From the NCBI GenBank assembly GCA_037042185.1, contig JAXQJY010000028.1, forward strand, positions 1,674,001 to 1,738,000: a DNA stretch of 64,000 nucleotides. The letters run 5' to 3'. Position numbers and translations under genes: made by a program. The notes under the pieces are model-generated. The model ran no database searches. It saw only the letters and a program-made list of their open reading frames with translations, and had not been told where the DNA came from. Below are positions 34,824 to 46,869 of the stretch, one piece after another. The DNA comes from Sordariomycetes sp. S80-01Y. Lineage: Eukaryota > Ascomycota > Sordariomycetes. Every line of letters starts with the position of its first letter. The stretch's first letter is position 1.

Positions 34824-35397
34824 GAGTTACGCGCACATGGCGGGAGAGGCTAAGGTGAGCCCAAGAACGGTAGGCTGTTGATGATTGGCAACGACGGTGC
34901 GGCGGGGAGTTGAGCAGTTGCGTCAACCACGATGAGGAGGATAAGCTCATGCTTTCGATGTACACTATGAACCAAACAGGATATTGCATGGCATGGAGTC
35001 GCAGATAGATAGGTCAAATTCAACACAACTGACTTCAACCACTCTTTTACTTATACGCAAACACGGTGTCACGGAGCGAGCTTCCCGTGTTTTCGGGAAT
35101 CGTCTGATTCACTGTCGAGGTCGAACGGAAGATCTATCTTAGTTCCCCTGGCTCATTTCCTGTATCGTTCAATACACATCTCTTATCCTCCCCGTCCAGC
35201 GTACCTTCCCATAAGGTCGCTGTCAACAATTCATAGCAAAAACCCTAACCCATATCTTAAACGACGTATCCGCTGTCGTATTACCAAAACGCCGTAAGTA
35301 ATGCAGCATGCAACAGTCCCTTGCGCAGGATGGGAGACCAGAGTGGTGATTTTCGGGTATCGAGAACCCAGGGTCAGTCTGAGGACGGCAGGCATTC
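34824..35397. other. Intergenic, convergent 3' ends
   Basis: About 570 bp between the stop of the methylenetetrahydrofolate reductase gene (+) and the stop of the small nuclear-looking gene (-). No gene seen. Confidence 0.5.
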
Positions 35398-36361
35398 TTA
35401 AATCTCGCCGTCGCCGTAGAAGGTGACATTCTTGGCACCGCCGAAGGGATATCCACTACCGCCGATGAAGTCGTCGACGGCCCCAGGAGTAAAGCCCGCT
35501 GGTGGAGGGTTGCCGAAGATGCTCCTGGGGTCGATGCTGCCGTCGCCATCCGAGTGGGACTCCTCGACGAGCTTCTCGACGGCCTTGTCCTTGGCACCGC
35601 GGCCAGGCGTCTTCTGAACGCCAGTCTTCTGCTTCTTGGTAGGCGTCTCGACGTGGTCAGCCTCGGACCAGTCCTGGGAGCCTTCCTCGTTGTCGGAAAT
35701 GATCTCGGCCTTGACAGCAGGGGTCTTGCGCTTGCGGGAGCTGGGGGTGGCAGCGGCCTTCTTGGTGGGCGTGGCGCGGGGGGTCTGGCCAGATCCGTCG
35801 CCGCCAGCGATGGGAACATCTTGGGGGTTCTCTCCGTTCTCGACGGCGGCCCTCATAGCTTTCGCGTCCTTCTGGATACCGCGGAATTGGAATTGGATGC
35901 CATCGCCAGTCGAAGCGCCAAAGTACGTGGCAATGTCTAGAAGCATGACTGTCAGCACAGATATCCTGTTTCGATATAAGCCATCCCGGATGCCAGCGTA
36001 CTCTTCTTATCCACGGCTTGCTGTGTCTTTGGCAAGTTCTCAGTGGGCAGGTCCCTCATATCATAGCCGCCCTGGCTCCGCGCCTCGTTGACGATGACAG
36101 CCTCAGCACGGAGCTTGCGAAAACGATGGTTCAGGGCATCGGGGGTCATATCCGAGCCGTAGCACTCGGCGATGTCTAGAAGACGACGAGGTCAATCTTC
36201 GCATCCTGTACGGCTCGGCCCTGGGAAAGACATAAAGGAAACGCGGCGTAAGACTTACCCTTGTAGTTCCACTTGACGTCGGAGTGCGCTGCCACGATGG
36301 CGCGGAGCAGGCGAGCCTGGGCGTCGAAGCTCTTGTAGTTGGCTTTACCGGTTGGAGCCAT
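35398..36361 (-). CDS. Hypothetical protein with Myb/SANT-like repeats and an acidic basic-patch tail
   Basis: A 271-residue protein, not a family I can name. Minus-strand exons: 36361-36259, 36175-36002, 35936-35398. Introns of 83 and 65 bp have GTAAGT and GTACGC donors and CTAG acceptors; the joins read NYKDIAECYG and DKKNIATYFG. Residues ~10-60 (SFDAQARLLRAIVAAHSDVKW, then DIAECYGSDMTPDALNHRFRKL) resemble a helix-turn-helix of Myb/SANT type. A second, shorter repeat (NIATYFGASTGDGIQFQFRGIQKDAK) follows. From ~120 the chain is disordered, with Lys/Thr/Pro-rich basic patches (SSRKRKTP, TPTKKQKTG) suitable for nuclear import, and ends in a Gly/Phe-rich conserved-looking tail. A role as DNA- or chromatin-binding protein is inference. 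The second donor is non-standard in the +3 to +5 positions, which makes that junction a little less certain. Confidence 0.75.
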
Positions 36362-38328
36362 TGCGCCTGATTACTGAAAAAGGTCAGCGGGCGGTTTTCA
36401 TATGTAGCACGAGAGGAGGTAAGTTGACATTGCGAGGTGTTGAGGACGTTGGGTGGTGGAGGGTGCGTGGTAATATGAAGTGGAAGGCTGGTTGTCATCC
36501 GGAGAGGACTATGTTGAGATAGAGATGAGGGAAGAGAAGTAAAGGCAGCTCAGTAGTTGTTGGAGATAAGAGAAATTGAGTGAGAGCCGGTGTGTGCAAA
36601 CGAGGGAAGTGAACCGAGGCTGGGTGAAGGCTTGATGCGCTTTCAGGCAATTTGTAGGGCAAGGCACCGGCAGGTGCGAAGCGGTGAATGCCTTGTAGAA
36701 TCAGATGAAACCTGCTCTGAAGGCTCAAGGTTCTCAAACGCGAGGTCAAAATTGAGTGATGAGATAGTGACGGGAAAGGCGAGGCGAACGTGAGAGGACA
36801 AGAGCGTGTGCTGTGTTTAGGGGTAAGGAGATACCGAGACATGGTGAATGAAGGTTTCTGCTGACAATGCGCGGCGCCTCGCGGTGACAACATGTAGCCA
36901 TGACTGCTGGAAGATCATCGGCGTTCGTTGCGCAAACAGCACTGGATCAAAGTTCTTCGTCCTTTCAAGGTCCGTATTCCACGGCAGGGAATCGCGGGTT
37001 TGGAACTAAACCCCGGCGCAGACCAACCCAACACCTCGCAACTCGCGAAATGCCTGTGTTTGAAGAGAAACATGACAGGAAACAGCCAGCGGAAACAGGC
37101 TTGAGAAAGAGAGGAAATCTCAAAGAGGTATAGAGTGAACGTCTAGACTTACGAGATGGTGGTTTGCTGGGTCGCCTCGTGGGTATCGGGATGTCGTGAT
37201 TACGGCGCCGCTTGGTTTGAACGAACATACGATTGATATGCCCCCGATGAAAACGTGATCCTGTCATCAATGGTCAGAAAAGCCTTGCACTGGGGTCGTT
37301 TCCAACATGGGCAGTAGGGAAACTGATAGACAGAGACTTGCCACAAGCGTACAGTAGCATTGTGATGAAGCAGCGGAAGGGGAATAAGCAAGGGTTGACA
37401 GCTCATACATACCAAAATGCAGGCACTTAGCAACGGCCCAAGTGCGCTCTCGCTTTCCTACTAATCGGACTGCACCCCAAACCAACCTGTCCCTTCGGAG
37501 AAGCAGCGTATGTGTGTCACTTCTTGAGGGCTCAGCAACTAAGCGTCTGTCACGCTACCCTCGTGTCGACAATTGTGGGCCAAGCTCTTCGAGATGCTAA
37601 AGCACGGGACTTCCCTATCGCTAATTGGAATATAGCAGGTCCAGCTGCAATAACGAGATAAGCGTTAAAGACTTGCTCAACTCAAGCCGGCGGAAATGGT
37701 TCAAAGAGCCGGTTGCTGGGAGACGGGATAAGCAAAACAAAAATGCGGGATGTAACAACAAAAAAAGATGCGACTAGGATGGATGCACAAATGCTCAACT
37801 TGGTGGTGACGCAGCATCAACTGTCGTTGGAGGTTGGGAGTCGGGAAAAAAGGGTGGCTGGGAGTTCTCCTGGTTGAGGCGATGTCTGGTGCGAATGAGA
37901 TAGAACGTGACCTTCAGGCGCGTATTTGCCCTCGCACTTCGCCCTTGTCGAAGCTCAATCTGCTCCAAAACTGTACTAGGTGCTCTTCTATTCCCATAAG
38001 ATTAACCAGTGTCTTTTTAGAATTGTCTCGGGTATGCTTTGTTGGTGCTGCATGGGTAGCTGATGACTCCTGTTGGGCCCCCCCTATCTGGACTTAACGT
38101 GTGAGCGACCATGATAGAGCACGCAGGGCCACAGCATCTGCTGTGTAATCGATAAGCCAGCCTCGGTACAATGTGAACAATTCAAATCTATTCGTCTACG
38201 TCTTCCAGTTGACGTTCTATGAGACTACGCTGTGTCTGCGACAGCTATTTCCGCTCACTAGACGCCGAATGCGCCGGCTCTCTATAACGGACCCAATGCC
38301 CCCCATCCCCCATTAATGTTGCCTCCAC
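36362..38328. other. Intergenic region, no gene seen
   Basis: 2 kb between the start of the Myb/SANT-like gene and the stop of the ANY1-like gene, both on the minus strand. A plausible leader-intron acceptor (minus strand GCTGACCTTTTTCAG ending at 36374) lies 12 bp before the start codon, so the leader may be spliced. The rest shows nothing I recognise. Confidence 0.45.
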
Positions 38329-39284
38329 CTATTCGACGCCAACGTCTTGAAACGGCGCAGGCCGACGCGTAGGCGTCAGACTCCTGCTGGGCGCCCTCAT
38401 GCCCTGCTGCTTGGCGACCGGACTGGCAGGCTGCCACGGTCCGTTCTCAACTGGATGATCCTTGATCGCGCCCTTCTCCATCAACTCGGCGCCCATCGTA
38501 CTGGCCGCGACGCCGTCGCCGTACATCAGGTACTGCACGCCCAGGAAGCAGTCGCAGCACGCCTGAAACATGCCGCAGATCTTGAACGCCCATGGGATCT
38601 CCGACTCGGCCGTGAAGAACCAGAACATCTTCATGGCGTCACCTCCGAGCCAGCTGGCAAGCACGGAGAGACGGATTCCCTTGGAGGAGCGCGACTGCCA
38701 GTTCAACAGGATCTGCGGTAGCGGGAGAGTCGCTTCGACCGAAAGACCGGTAATGCCGATAAGGTTCGAGTACGCATCGTAGATGGGTGGCATGGTGCCG
38801 AGGACCAGCTCGCAAGCGACGAGGGCGATGAAGAAGTACATCAAGAATTGCCAGTATCTGCCGAGGTCAGCGTGTTTCCGCAAGGCTCAAATGGCGAAAC
38901 GTACGGCTTAGGCGAGCGCCACTGCCAGAAGTTGTAAGGCCTCTGCCCCCCAAAGAACCCATCGCTCGCGCCACCAGCGAACGGTACCTCCCCGCCCTTG
39001 CTGCTCGGCGGTGGGCGGTGATCCAGCGCGATCTTGAGCAGAATCATCTGCATGCCCACCATGAGCAGCGACTGCACAAGGAGGCTCGTGTCGAAGCGCG
39101 CGCCAGGCCAGTAGAAGATCCTCAGGAACGACGCGACCAGCATGATCAAGGGGATGTCCAGGGAGAAGCCGGCGCTGGACTTGTTACGTTGCATCGACAG
39201 AGCCTGGTCGCTGTAAGAGATCACGGGCGATGCGATGATGAAGAGGGGCGCGACGAGGCCCGTCAGGTCGGTGAACCAGCCCAT
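38329..39284 (-). CDS. ANY1: PQ-loop membrane protein, ANY1/PQLC1 (SLC66A2) type
   Basis: A 302-residue multi-spanning protein of the PQ-loop superfamily, in the group of yeast Any1/Cfs1 and animal PQLC1, which act in endosomal and trans-Golgi phospholipid distribution. Minus-strand exons: 39284-38905 and 38857-38329. The 47-bp intron has a GTACGT donor and a GGCAG acceptor, restoring SPKPYWQF. The first PQ-like loop is ISYSDQALSMQRNKSSAGFS (around 22-41, where PQ is replaced), followed by helices to ~85. The second loop reads LPLPQILLNWQSRSSKG in exon 2. A cytosolic linker (~86-125) contains Gly- and Pro-rich text, and the C-terminal ~50 residues are polar. The degenerate first PQ with an intact second one and the PYNFWQW segment before helix 5 favour ANY1 over transporters such as cystinosin. 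Confidence 0.85.
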
Positions 39285-40448
39285 TGTGGAGGGCTTCGAC
39301 GTGTTTGATGGTCGCGGTAGATGGACTTCGGGAGTTTCGGCGGGAGGGGATGAAGCGCAGGTCGGTCAGGGCGGTCGCATTCGCCTCGAAAGCGGTCGCA
39401 TAGAAGTGGTAAGAAGGAAAGGAATGGCTGCTACCGACGAGGAGAGAGAAATGAACGGTAGTTCGAAGCTGCACAGGATTCAGAGTTCCACGCAATCCGA
39501 GTGGAAGCTTGAGGTTCCTAGCGGGACAGGCGGCGGCCCGGAGTTGGCGGACGCGATTGATTTCTGCAATCGGCGCGGTTGGGCATCCGCGCTAAGCCGG
39601 TTTCGGACCCCCTTTTTTTTTTACTGCCCTTGTTGAGACGAAAAGGGGCTACCATCGAAATCACTAGCCGTACGAGCGAAATTTAATCCCTGATATCATA
39701 GAACCCTTTCGTGGCTTCAAGGTGCTCTGTGCTTGTAATATTGTCCTTTCTGACCGCTTCTCATCTTATGTGCCAGCGAGGCCTGCTCTCCCATTCTGTA
39801 ATTAACATCTGGGCAGCGCAGATACTCCGATACTTCGAAGGAACAGGTCTATCTGATGGAAACTCTTGAAGATAATGCTGGCTTCCAAAAGGAGGACGCA
39901 ATTCACGCAATGGTATAGCGGACACGGTGGGTAGACCAACAAGCTCTGGTAATCTTGAATCAGATAGCACCTACCCAGCCCAAATCAAGACGATGGTGGA
40001 TGCCATCGTTATGCGTACCTCCCTATTTGTTCTCCAGGACTTCGCATCGCCTTTCTCTTCCTGGCGCAGTTAGACATTAAGTACATAAAATCATGAATTA
40101 TAAAACCTTATCCACATACGACAATCATTGACAGCACACGACGTACAGAAGGAGAGAGTTCATGTCCAGGGTAGCCCGGCCCTGTTCCTATCATCACGCT
40201 ATCTAATCTTATCGCGCCTGGCAGGCCGGCCCAGCCGCCACTTGCCAAAAACAGAGACATGCTATGTCCGTCAAAAACGCGGCTTTTCGCTCTACTTTCT
40301 CTGTCCGCCCTCCCGCCCCCGCCAGAGTGCCCCTCCAAAAAATCGCGACTCCCCCCACCATGTCGTGAACTTTTCCATCCCATCCCGATCTCGGGTCATG
40401 GTCATCGCTCTTCTCTGACGCCCTTCCCTCCCATCCAAACCTCCAACA
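39285..40448. other. Shared promoter region of divergent genes
   Basis: 1.16 kb between the divergent ANY1-like gene (-) and FGAM synthase gene (+). A 13-bp T run lies near 39608-39620. Nothing else is recognisable. Confidence 0.5.
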
Positions 40449-43400
40449 ATGGAGCCGCTCATGCTGGTCGGCGGACCGGCCTACACCTCCACGCAGGCCA
40501 ACGAACTCCGGACGCGCATCAACAAGACCTCCCCCGCCGTTCCCGTCGCGAATCTTACTGGCGCATGGGTCTACTTTGTCAACCTCATGAGCAACGCCAA
40601 CAAGAACCTGGTCGTAGAGAAGCTGACGCAATGGCTGGAGCTTCCGGATCAGAAAACGAACTGGATCGCTCCGGACAATAAAACCACGACGACGTACTAC
40701 ATTGCGCCGAGGAACATCTCGCCATGGAGCAGCAAGGGAACCAGCATCGCGCATGTGTGCGGGCTGGAGAAGCATATCGAGCGCATCGAGAGGGGGAGGA
40801 GCGTCACAGTCACGTACGAGAAGAGCTTTGACGGCGAGATCACACAGTTCAAGGACATACTCTCCGACCGAATGACCGAATCTCTCACCCCGTCGAAGCC
40901 TGACCTGAACGCCATGTTTCAAGAAGGCCAGCGGTACCCTCTCGAGATCGTCGACATCTTCAAACAAGGTGTCGACCCCCTCGAAACACTACGAGCCTAC
41001 AACAAGAAGTGCGGTCTTGCGCTGGACGAGTCTGAAATGCAATACCTAGTCGAGGTCTTCAAGAAGCAAGGTCGCCCGCCTCACGATGTCGAGCTTTTCA
41101 TGTTCGCGCAAGTCAACTCTGAGCACTGTCGTCACAAGCAATTCGGTGCCAAGTGGAATGTCGATGGCGTTGACATGCCCAACAGCTTGTTCGGTATGAT
41201 CAAGAACACCCACAAGCAAACAAAGGACTACACCATCTCAGCGTACAGCGACAATGCTGCAGTGCTTCAAGGAGAGACTGCCAGCTTCTGGGCTCCAGAC
41301 TATTCGACTGGCACGTGGAAGCTGAGCAAGGAGGTTGTTCACGTTTTGCTCAAGGTCGAGACTCACAACCACCCCACGGCTATTTCGCCTTTCCCTGGTG
41401 CTGCGACTGGATCTGGAGGCGAGATTCGAGACGAGGGAGCCGTGGGTCGAGGGTCTACCCCCAAGGCCGGCCTCTCCGGTTTCTGGGTCTCGGAGCTTCT
41501 CATTCCTGATGAGAAAGCACCTTGGGAGGTTGACTTGGGACGTCCATCCCATTTCGCCAGCAGTCTCGACATCATGCTTGAGGCACCCATTGGAAGTGCT
41601 CGGTTCAATAACGAATTCGGTCGCCCAGCCTTGCTCGGGTGTTTCCGTACCCTTCTCACCGACGTTGGAAAGGACGGCACCCCCGAATGGCGAGGCTACC
41701 ACAAGCCCATCATGATTGCCGGAGGTGTCGGCACAGTCCGCCCTCAACACGCTCTCAAGAACCCCGAGGACGTCCAAGACAAGGCTCACGCCATTGTTCT
41801 CGGTGGGCCGGGCATGCTCATCGGTCTCGGTGGCGGAGCTGCTTCTAGCAATGCTTCTGCCGAGGAGACTGCAGAGCTAGACTTTGCCAGTGTCCAGCGC
41901 GGCAACCCTGAGATGCAAAGGAGAGCGCAGATGGTCATTGACGCCTGTGTTGCTCTGGGTGAGAACAACCCTATTGCTATGATTCACGATGTGGGCGCGG
42001 GTGGTCTGTCCAACGCACTCCCTGAAATCGTCAAGGATGCTGGGTTCGGTGGCAAGTTCGAGCTCAGGCAAGTCCACACTGCCGACAGCAGCATGAGCCC
42101 GCTGCAAATTTGGTGCAACGAGTCTCAGGAGAGATATGTCATGCTGGTCAACGACGGTGGACTGAACCAATTCCGCAACATTGCTCGTAAGTCATGTTTA
42201 GCTCCGTTATCAGTGCTTCAAACTGACCCCTCCAGACCGCGAGCGCTGCCCCTATTCGGTTGTCGGAACCGCCATCAAGAACCATGATGGCCAAGCCAGA
42301 CTGGTCCTCACGGACCGCGACAACCAAGACGGTCCCTCGCCCATCGATCTTCCCATGAAAGACCTCTTCCCTAGCGAACGCCAACTCGAGCGCGTTGTCA
42401 CCTCTCGTGATCTCGGTCTTCCAGCCTTCGATGTCGTGTCCCCTCTCAAGGAGTCCATCGGCGACGTCGCCGAGAAGGAGCTCAAATCAGCTCTGATCAA
42501 GGAAGCTGTCCGTCGGGTCTTCCATCTTCCATCCGTGGGCTCAAAGTCCTTCCTCATCACCATCGGTGACCGAACCGTAGGCGGTCTGTCAGTCCGTGAC
42601 CAAATGGTTGGCCCGTGGCAAACGCCCGTTGCCGATTGCGCGGTCACTGCCACATCTTTCAGCATTGGTGGTACACAAAGAACTGGTGAAGTTATGGCCA
42701 TGGGTGAGAGGCCGCCCTTGGCTCTCATCGACCCTACCGCCTCTGCCCGTATGGCCGTCGCCGAGTCCCTGCTCAACCTTGGTGCTGCAGACTTCCACGA
42801 CGGATCCATGGAGAGAATCAAGTTGTCAGCCAACTGGATGGCCGCAGTAAACGAGCCAGGAGAGGGTGCGGGCCTTTTCAAGGCTGTGCAAGCTCTAGGC
42901 GAGGAGCTTTGCCCGGCCCTCAACATCTCTATCCCCGTCGGCAAGGACTCTACCTCCATGAAGGCTTCATGGAAAGACAAGAAGACCAAGGAAGTCACAA
43001 GCGTCACAGCACCCATGTCTGTCATCATCACGGCCGCTTCCATCGTAGAGGATGTGCGCAAAACTTGGACCCCTCAGCTTCGTCGCCAGGAAGAGGTTGG
43101 CGAGACGTTGCTCATGTTCGTCGACCTCGCCCAAGGCAGGAAGGCCATGGGCGGCTCAGGTCTCGCCCAGACTTTTGGCAAAGTGGGCAACGAGTCGCCA
43201 GATGTGCGCGACGTGCAGCTGTTGAGAGACTACATGGATGCCATCAACCAACTTCACCAAGCGAAGAGCTCTGTCGACTCCGAGTCTGGCGTTGTGCTAG
43301 CCTACCACGACCGCTCAGATGGCGGCCTCATCACCACCATCGCCGAGATGATGTTCGCTGGCCGCTGCGGCGTTGCTATGGATGTCGACGACTTGAGCAA

Positions 43401-44610
43401 CACTGCCTCGGAGAAGGACATGCTCGAAGCCCTGTTCAACGAGGAACTTGGTGCTGTGTTCCAGATCCGCAAGGCTGACGAGACAGAATTCAAGCGTTGT
43501 TTCGCCACCTGTGGTCCTCCTCCTGGACTGATCAAAAAGTTCGGCACCGTGCTGCCCAAAAATAAGCAGCACCTCACTCTACGCTACGGGGCACGGCCAG
43601 TCGTGTCGCTTGACCGCGTTGAGATGCAGCAATGGTGGTCGAAAACATCCTATGCTATGCAAAAGGAGCGCGACAACCCAGCCTGCGCTGAGGCCGAGTA
43701 CAGCACCATCTCCGACTCATCCGACCCGGGCATTCAATACAAGCTCACCTACAACCCAGGAGAGAATATCATGCCGCTGACTGCTTCGCTTGGCAGCCTC
43801 ATGAAACGAGCTCCCCGCGTAGCCATCCTGCGCGAGGTCGGTGTCAACAGTCACAAGGAAATGGCCTTCGCCTTCAAAGCCGCCGGTTTCGAGCCGGTGG
43901 ACGTTCACATGAGCGACCTGATCGAGGGATACCGCTCCTTGCAAGACTTCGTCGGTCTGGCGGCAGGTGGAGGCTTCTCCTACGGTGATGTCTTCGGTGC
44001 TGGCGTTGGCTGGGCGCAGTCTATTCTAGAGCATGACGCTGTGAGGAAGGACTTCCAAAGTTTCTTCAATCGCGAGGACACCTTTTCCATCGGCGTCTGC
44101 AACGGATGTCAGATGCTCACACGACTCAAGTCCCTCATCCCCGGTGCCGAGCAGTGGCCCAAGTTCATCGAGAACACGTCCCGCCAATACGAAGCTCGCT
44201 TCAGCATGGTCAAGGTGGAAGAGACATCTGAGACGCCGTCCGTCTTCCTGCACGGCATGAGCGGCTCGTATCTCCCCATAGCTGTTGCCCACGGCGAGGG
44301 ACGGGCCTCCTTCAGCTCCTCCACGGCTCAAGAGTCATTGGAGTCAGAGGGACTGATACCCATCAAGTTCGTGGACAATAGGTTGCGCGTTGCTCAGCCG
44401 GAGAGCTACCCGTATAACCCGAACGGCAGCCCCGGGGGTGTTGCAGGTGTGAGGAGCCGAGATGGGCGAGTGTTGGCCCTGATGCCGCATCCGGAGAGGA
44501 CAATTCTAGCAGACGTGGGGAGTTACGTGCCACCGGAGAGTGTGGCCGGATGGGGCGAATTCGGGCCGTGGGTTCGACTGTTCAAGAGTGCTAGACGTTG
44601 GGTCGGTTAG
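40449..44610 (+). CDS. ADE6: Phosphoribosylformylglycinamidine (FGAM) synthase
   Basis: Fourth step of purine synthesis: FGAR, glutamine and ATP to FGAM, in the cytosol. This is the large eukaryotic PurL type with a fused glutaminase, 1370 residues. Exons are 40449-42186 and 42236-44610; the 49-bp intron has a GTAAGT donor and TCCAG acceptor and the split codon gives NIAHRERCPYSVVG. An N-terminal domain is followed by two ATP-grasp-like AIRS halves; VNSEHCRHKQF, VETHNHPTAISPFPGAATGSGGEI and GNPIAMIHDVGAGG-type segments are evident. The C-terminal class I glutaminase has its nucleophile C1201 in GVCNGCQML and the His/Glu pair H1331 and E1333 in LMPHPERT. Length equals the family norm. No overlap with neighbours; it diverges from the ANY1-like gene and is followed by a 10-kb gene-free interval. 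Confidence 0.96.
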
Positions 44611-46811
44611 ATAGGCAACGATGACAAGACTCGGGACTAGGAATCCAGCCGTCGGTTCCATCAGAGGGCAATACCAAGAAAAGGGCGGTCCTGATAGCCC
44701 CCCTCCTGCTTTGGCTGGATGAGTCTCGAATGTGCTGCCTGAAGTTGGCCCCCAAGCCACCATGAGCGGAATAGGAATTCATATCAGCTTCGGTTCGGTG
44801 TCAGCGGTGGCTGGTTGGCCCCAGCCGTGTAAGCTGCATGCTGGGGAGGAAGGGACCAAGCAACCTTTCGGAGAAGAAGCAAGGCAGCGGTGCATATGGA
44901 CATTAGAGGATGGACGGAAGCGGAACGGTGAGGAAAACTCGCACGCCGCATCCCCGCGTAAGCGAGTACCGCAGTTGCACTGGGGCGTATGTTGGCTAGG
45001 TGGTCTGTCTTATGAAATTTCATTTCTTGTTGGAACCTTCGTCTGCCAAGTGCAGCGCTTTCTGTCCCCTGTCTGCCTGTTGGTGCTGCACCGTCTCGGC
45101 ACCGTGGGAGGGGGGGTTCGTGTTGCAACAAGGAGGGCCGGCTGCATAGGGGACCGCCTGGTTGGGATTCCATATTAAGTGTCAGGAGGGCAATATGCCA
45201 TTAGGAGCCGGCCGGGGCCTCTGTATCACATGTCGGAAAGCGGCTGTTTTCAATACTCTGCGTCCCGTTTACGGCGGGGTGTCTGCGTCTGGCTGACGAG
45301 GCCTGTAATGACCCTCGCAAGCCTCTCTCACCTGACACACCAGAAGCCCTTCCTACAGTCTCATGGGCTGATGTTGATTTGAAACTAGGAAGCACTGGAT
45401 GAATGACCACAACACTGCCGCTATGCATCTCATACACACATACTGCATGCAGGAGAAGGACCCATCTGGTCAAGCTGCTCGTCAACACAAGGGTTTACCG
45501 TCGTCAGTGGTTTCTCCAGCGCGGCAGGGCTGAAGGTCGCCATCGGAAGTACGTAGCATCTGAGCTTGAGTTCAGTTGCCCCTGTATGCCGTCCGTCGCA
45601 TGTTGAGTGCACATACGGACTGGACAAGGTAGGATCGCGGGTGGCCTAATTGCCAAATGCGACGTCGGATGCGACATTACACTCGGATGCTGCCGGTAAA
45701 GACACAGCACCGCAGTGCACATCAACCCCGTTATTAATTGCTTGCCATGATACCACTCTGATTGCTGCTGTTGGCTCCGTGGTAGCAGTGCGAACAGCCC
45801 CCAGTGACACGTCCGACGGCAGAATGGATAACAAAGAGGCGAAGCTACCCATAATTCCTCCGGAGTCCGGCCAGCTGTTCGTGATGTGTCCCCTGTGTTA
45901 CTTACTTGGGCAGAGGTGACGGTACCGTTCAGGAGGATAGGTTCTTTGCATGCTTTGCAGTCGTTGAACCAACATAGCGTCGCATCTCCGTGAAAATGCC
46001 GCTCACCGTTCGAGCCCTTGCAGCTAAGAAATGGACCGTGCGATGGAAGGCGAAATGGAAGATTCTTCGCACGCACCAGCCGTTGAAGTGTCTCGGTGCA
46101 CTCCCATGCGGGAAAGGAATGCGGTGACGGCCCCAGGGGACCCAAGGCTTGTCATCAATCCGAATGTCATCCTCCACCTCGCCTGCTCGCGTCTTCGCAT
46201 TCCTCGGACTCGATCCATGCTTGTCGATGCTGCTGCTGACGCCCAGGTTCCCTTCCTGGCATATTCCGGTTGTTGGGCGTGTAAGCCGGATCTTGGCGTC
46301 GGTCTTCCAAGAAGACCGAAATCCTGATGTGTGGAGGTTTGAGTTTGGAAGTACTCGAGTACGGACCACAAAAGACACCAGGTTCGTGGAGATATCCCGC
46401 TTGGTGATAGCGCAACAGACACCGGCACCGAAGCGCGAGCTGTCTCCATCAAAGTGGCTTGCCAATGCTCTTGACCTCCCCAGACACAAGACAAGCTACG
46501 AGTAATACCAAGGCATGGAATGCTCAGCAGGGGCCAGGGTTCAGGGACGTGAGCAGCGGGCGGCCGCCTCTCGTCGAAAATGAGGGGATTCGGCACGGTA
46601 CTTTGAGCATGCCCCCAGCCAACGGATCCTTGGCCCTGTTCTGCGCATGCCGAGCCGAGCGAAACCGTAACAGGCCCCGGCGCCACGCAGTGAGCTGCCA
46701 AGTGCCAGGCCCTGTCCTCCACAACTTCTGCATGAAGTCCGGCACCTCTCAGCGCTAGCTGCTCGATAGCACCACGCAGGCCTGGGCAATCTCGGCTGCA
46801 CGGCGTGCTGA

Positions 46812-46869
46812 CCCAAAGCGACTGTAGGACGTGTAGTGAGCCCAAAGCAACTGCAGGGCGTGCAGTGGT
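46812..46869. repeat. Two diverged copies of a 29-bp tandem repeat
   Basis: Copies at 46812-46840 and 46841-46869 both begin CCCAAAGC. They differ at six positions, five of which are transitions. The pattern is short but reminiscent of C-to-T type change. Confidence 0.65.
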
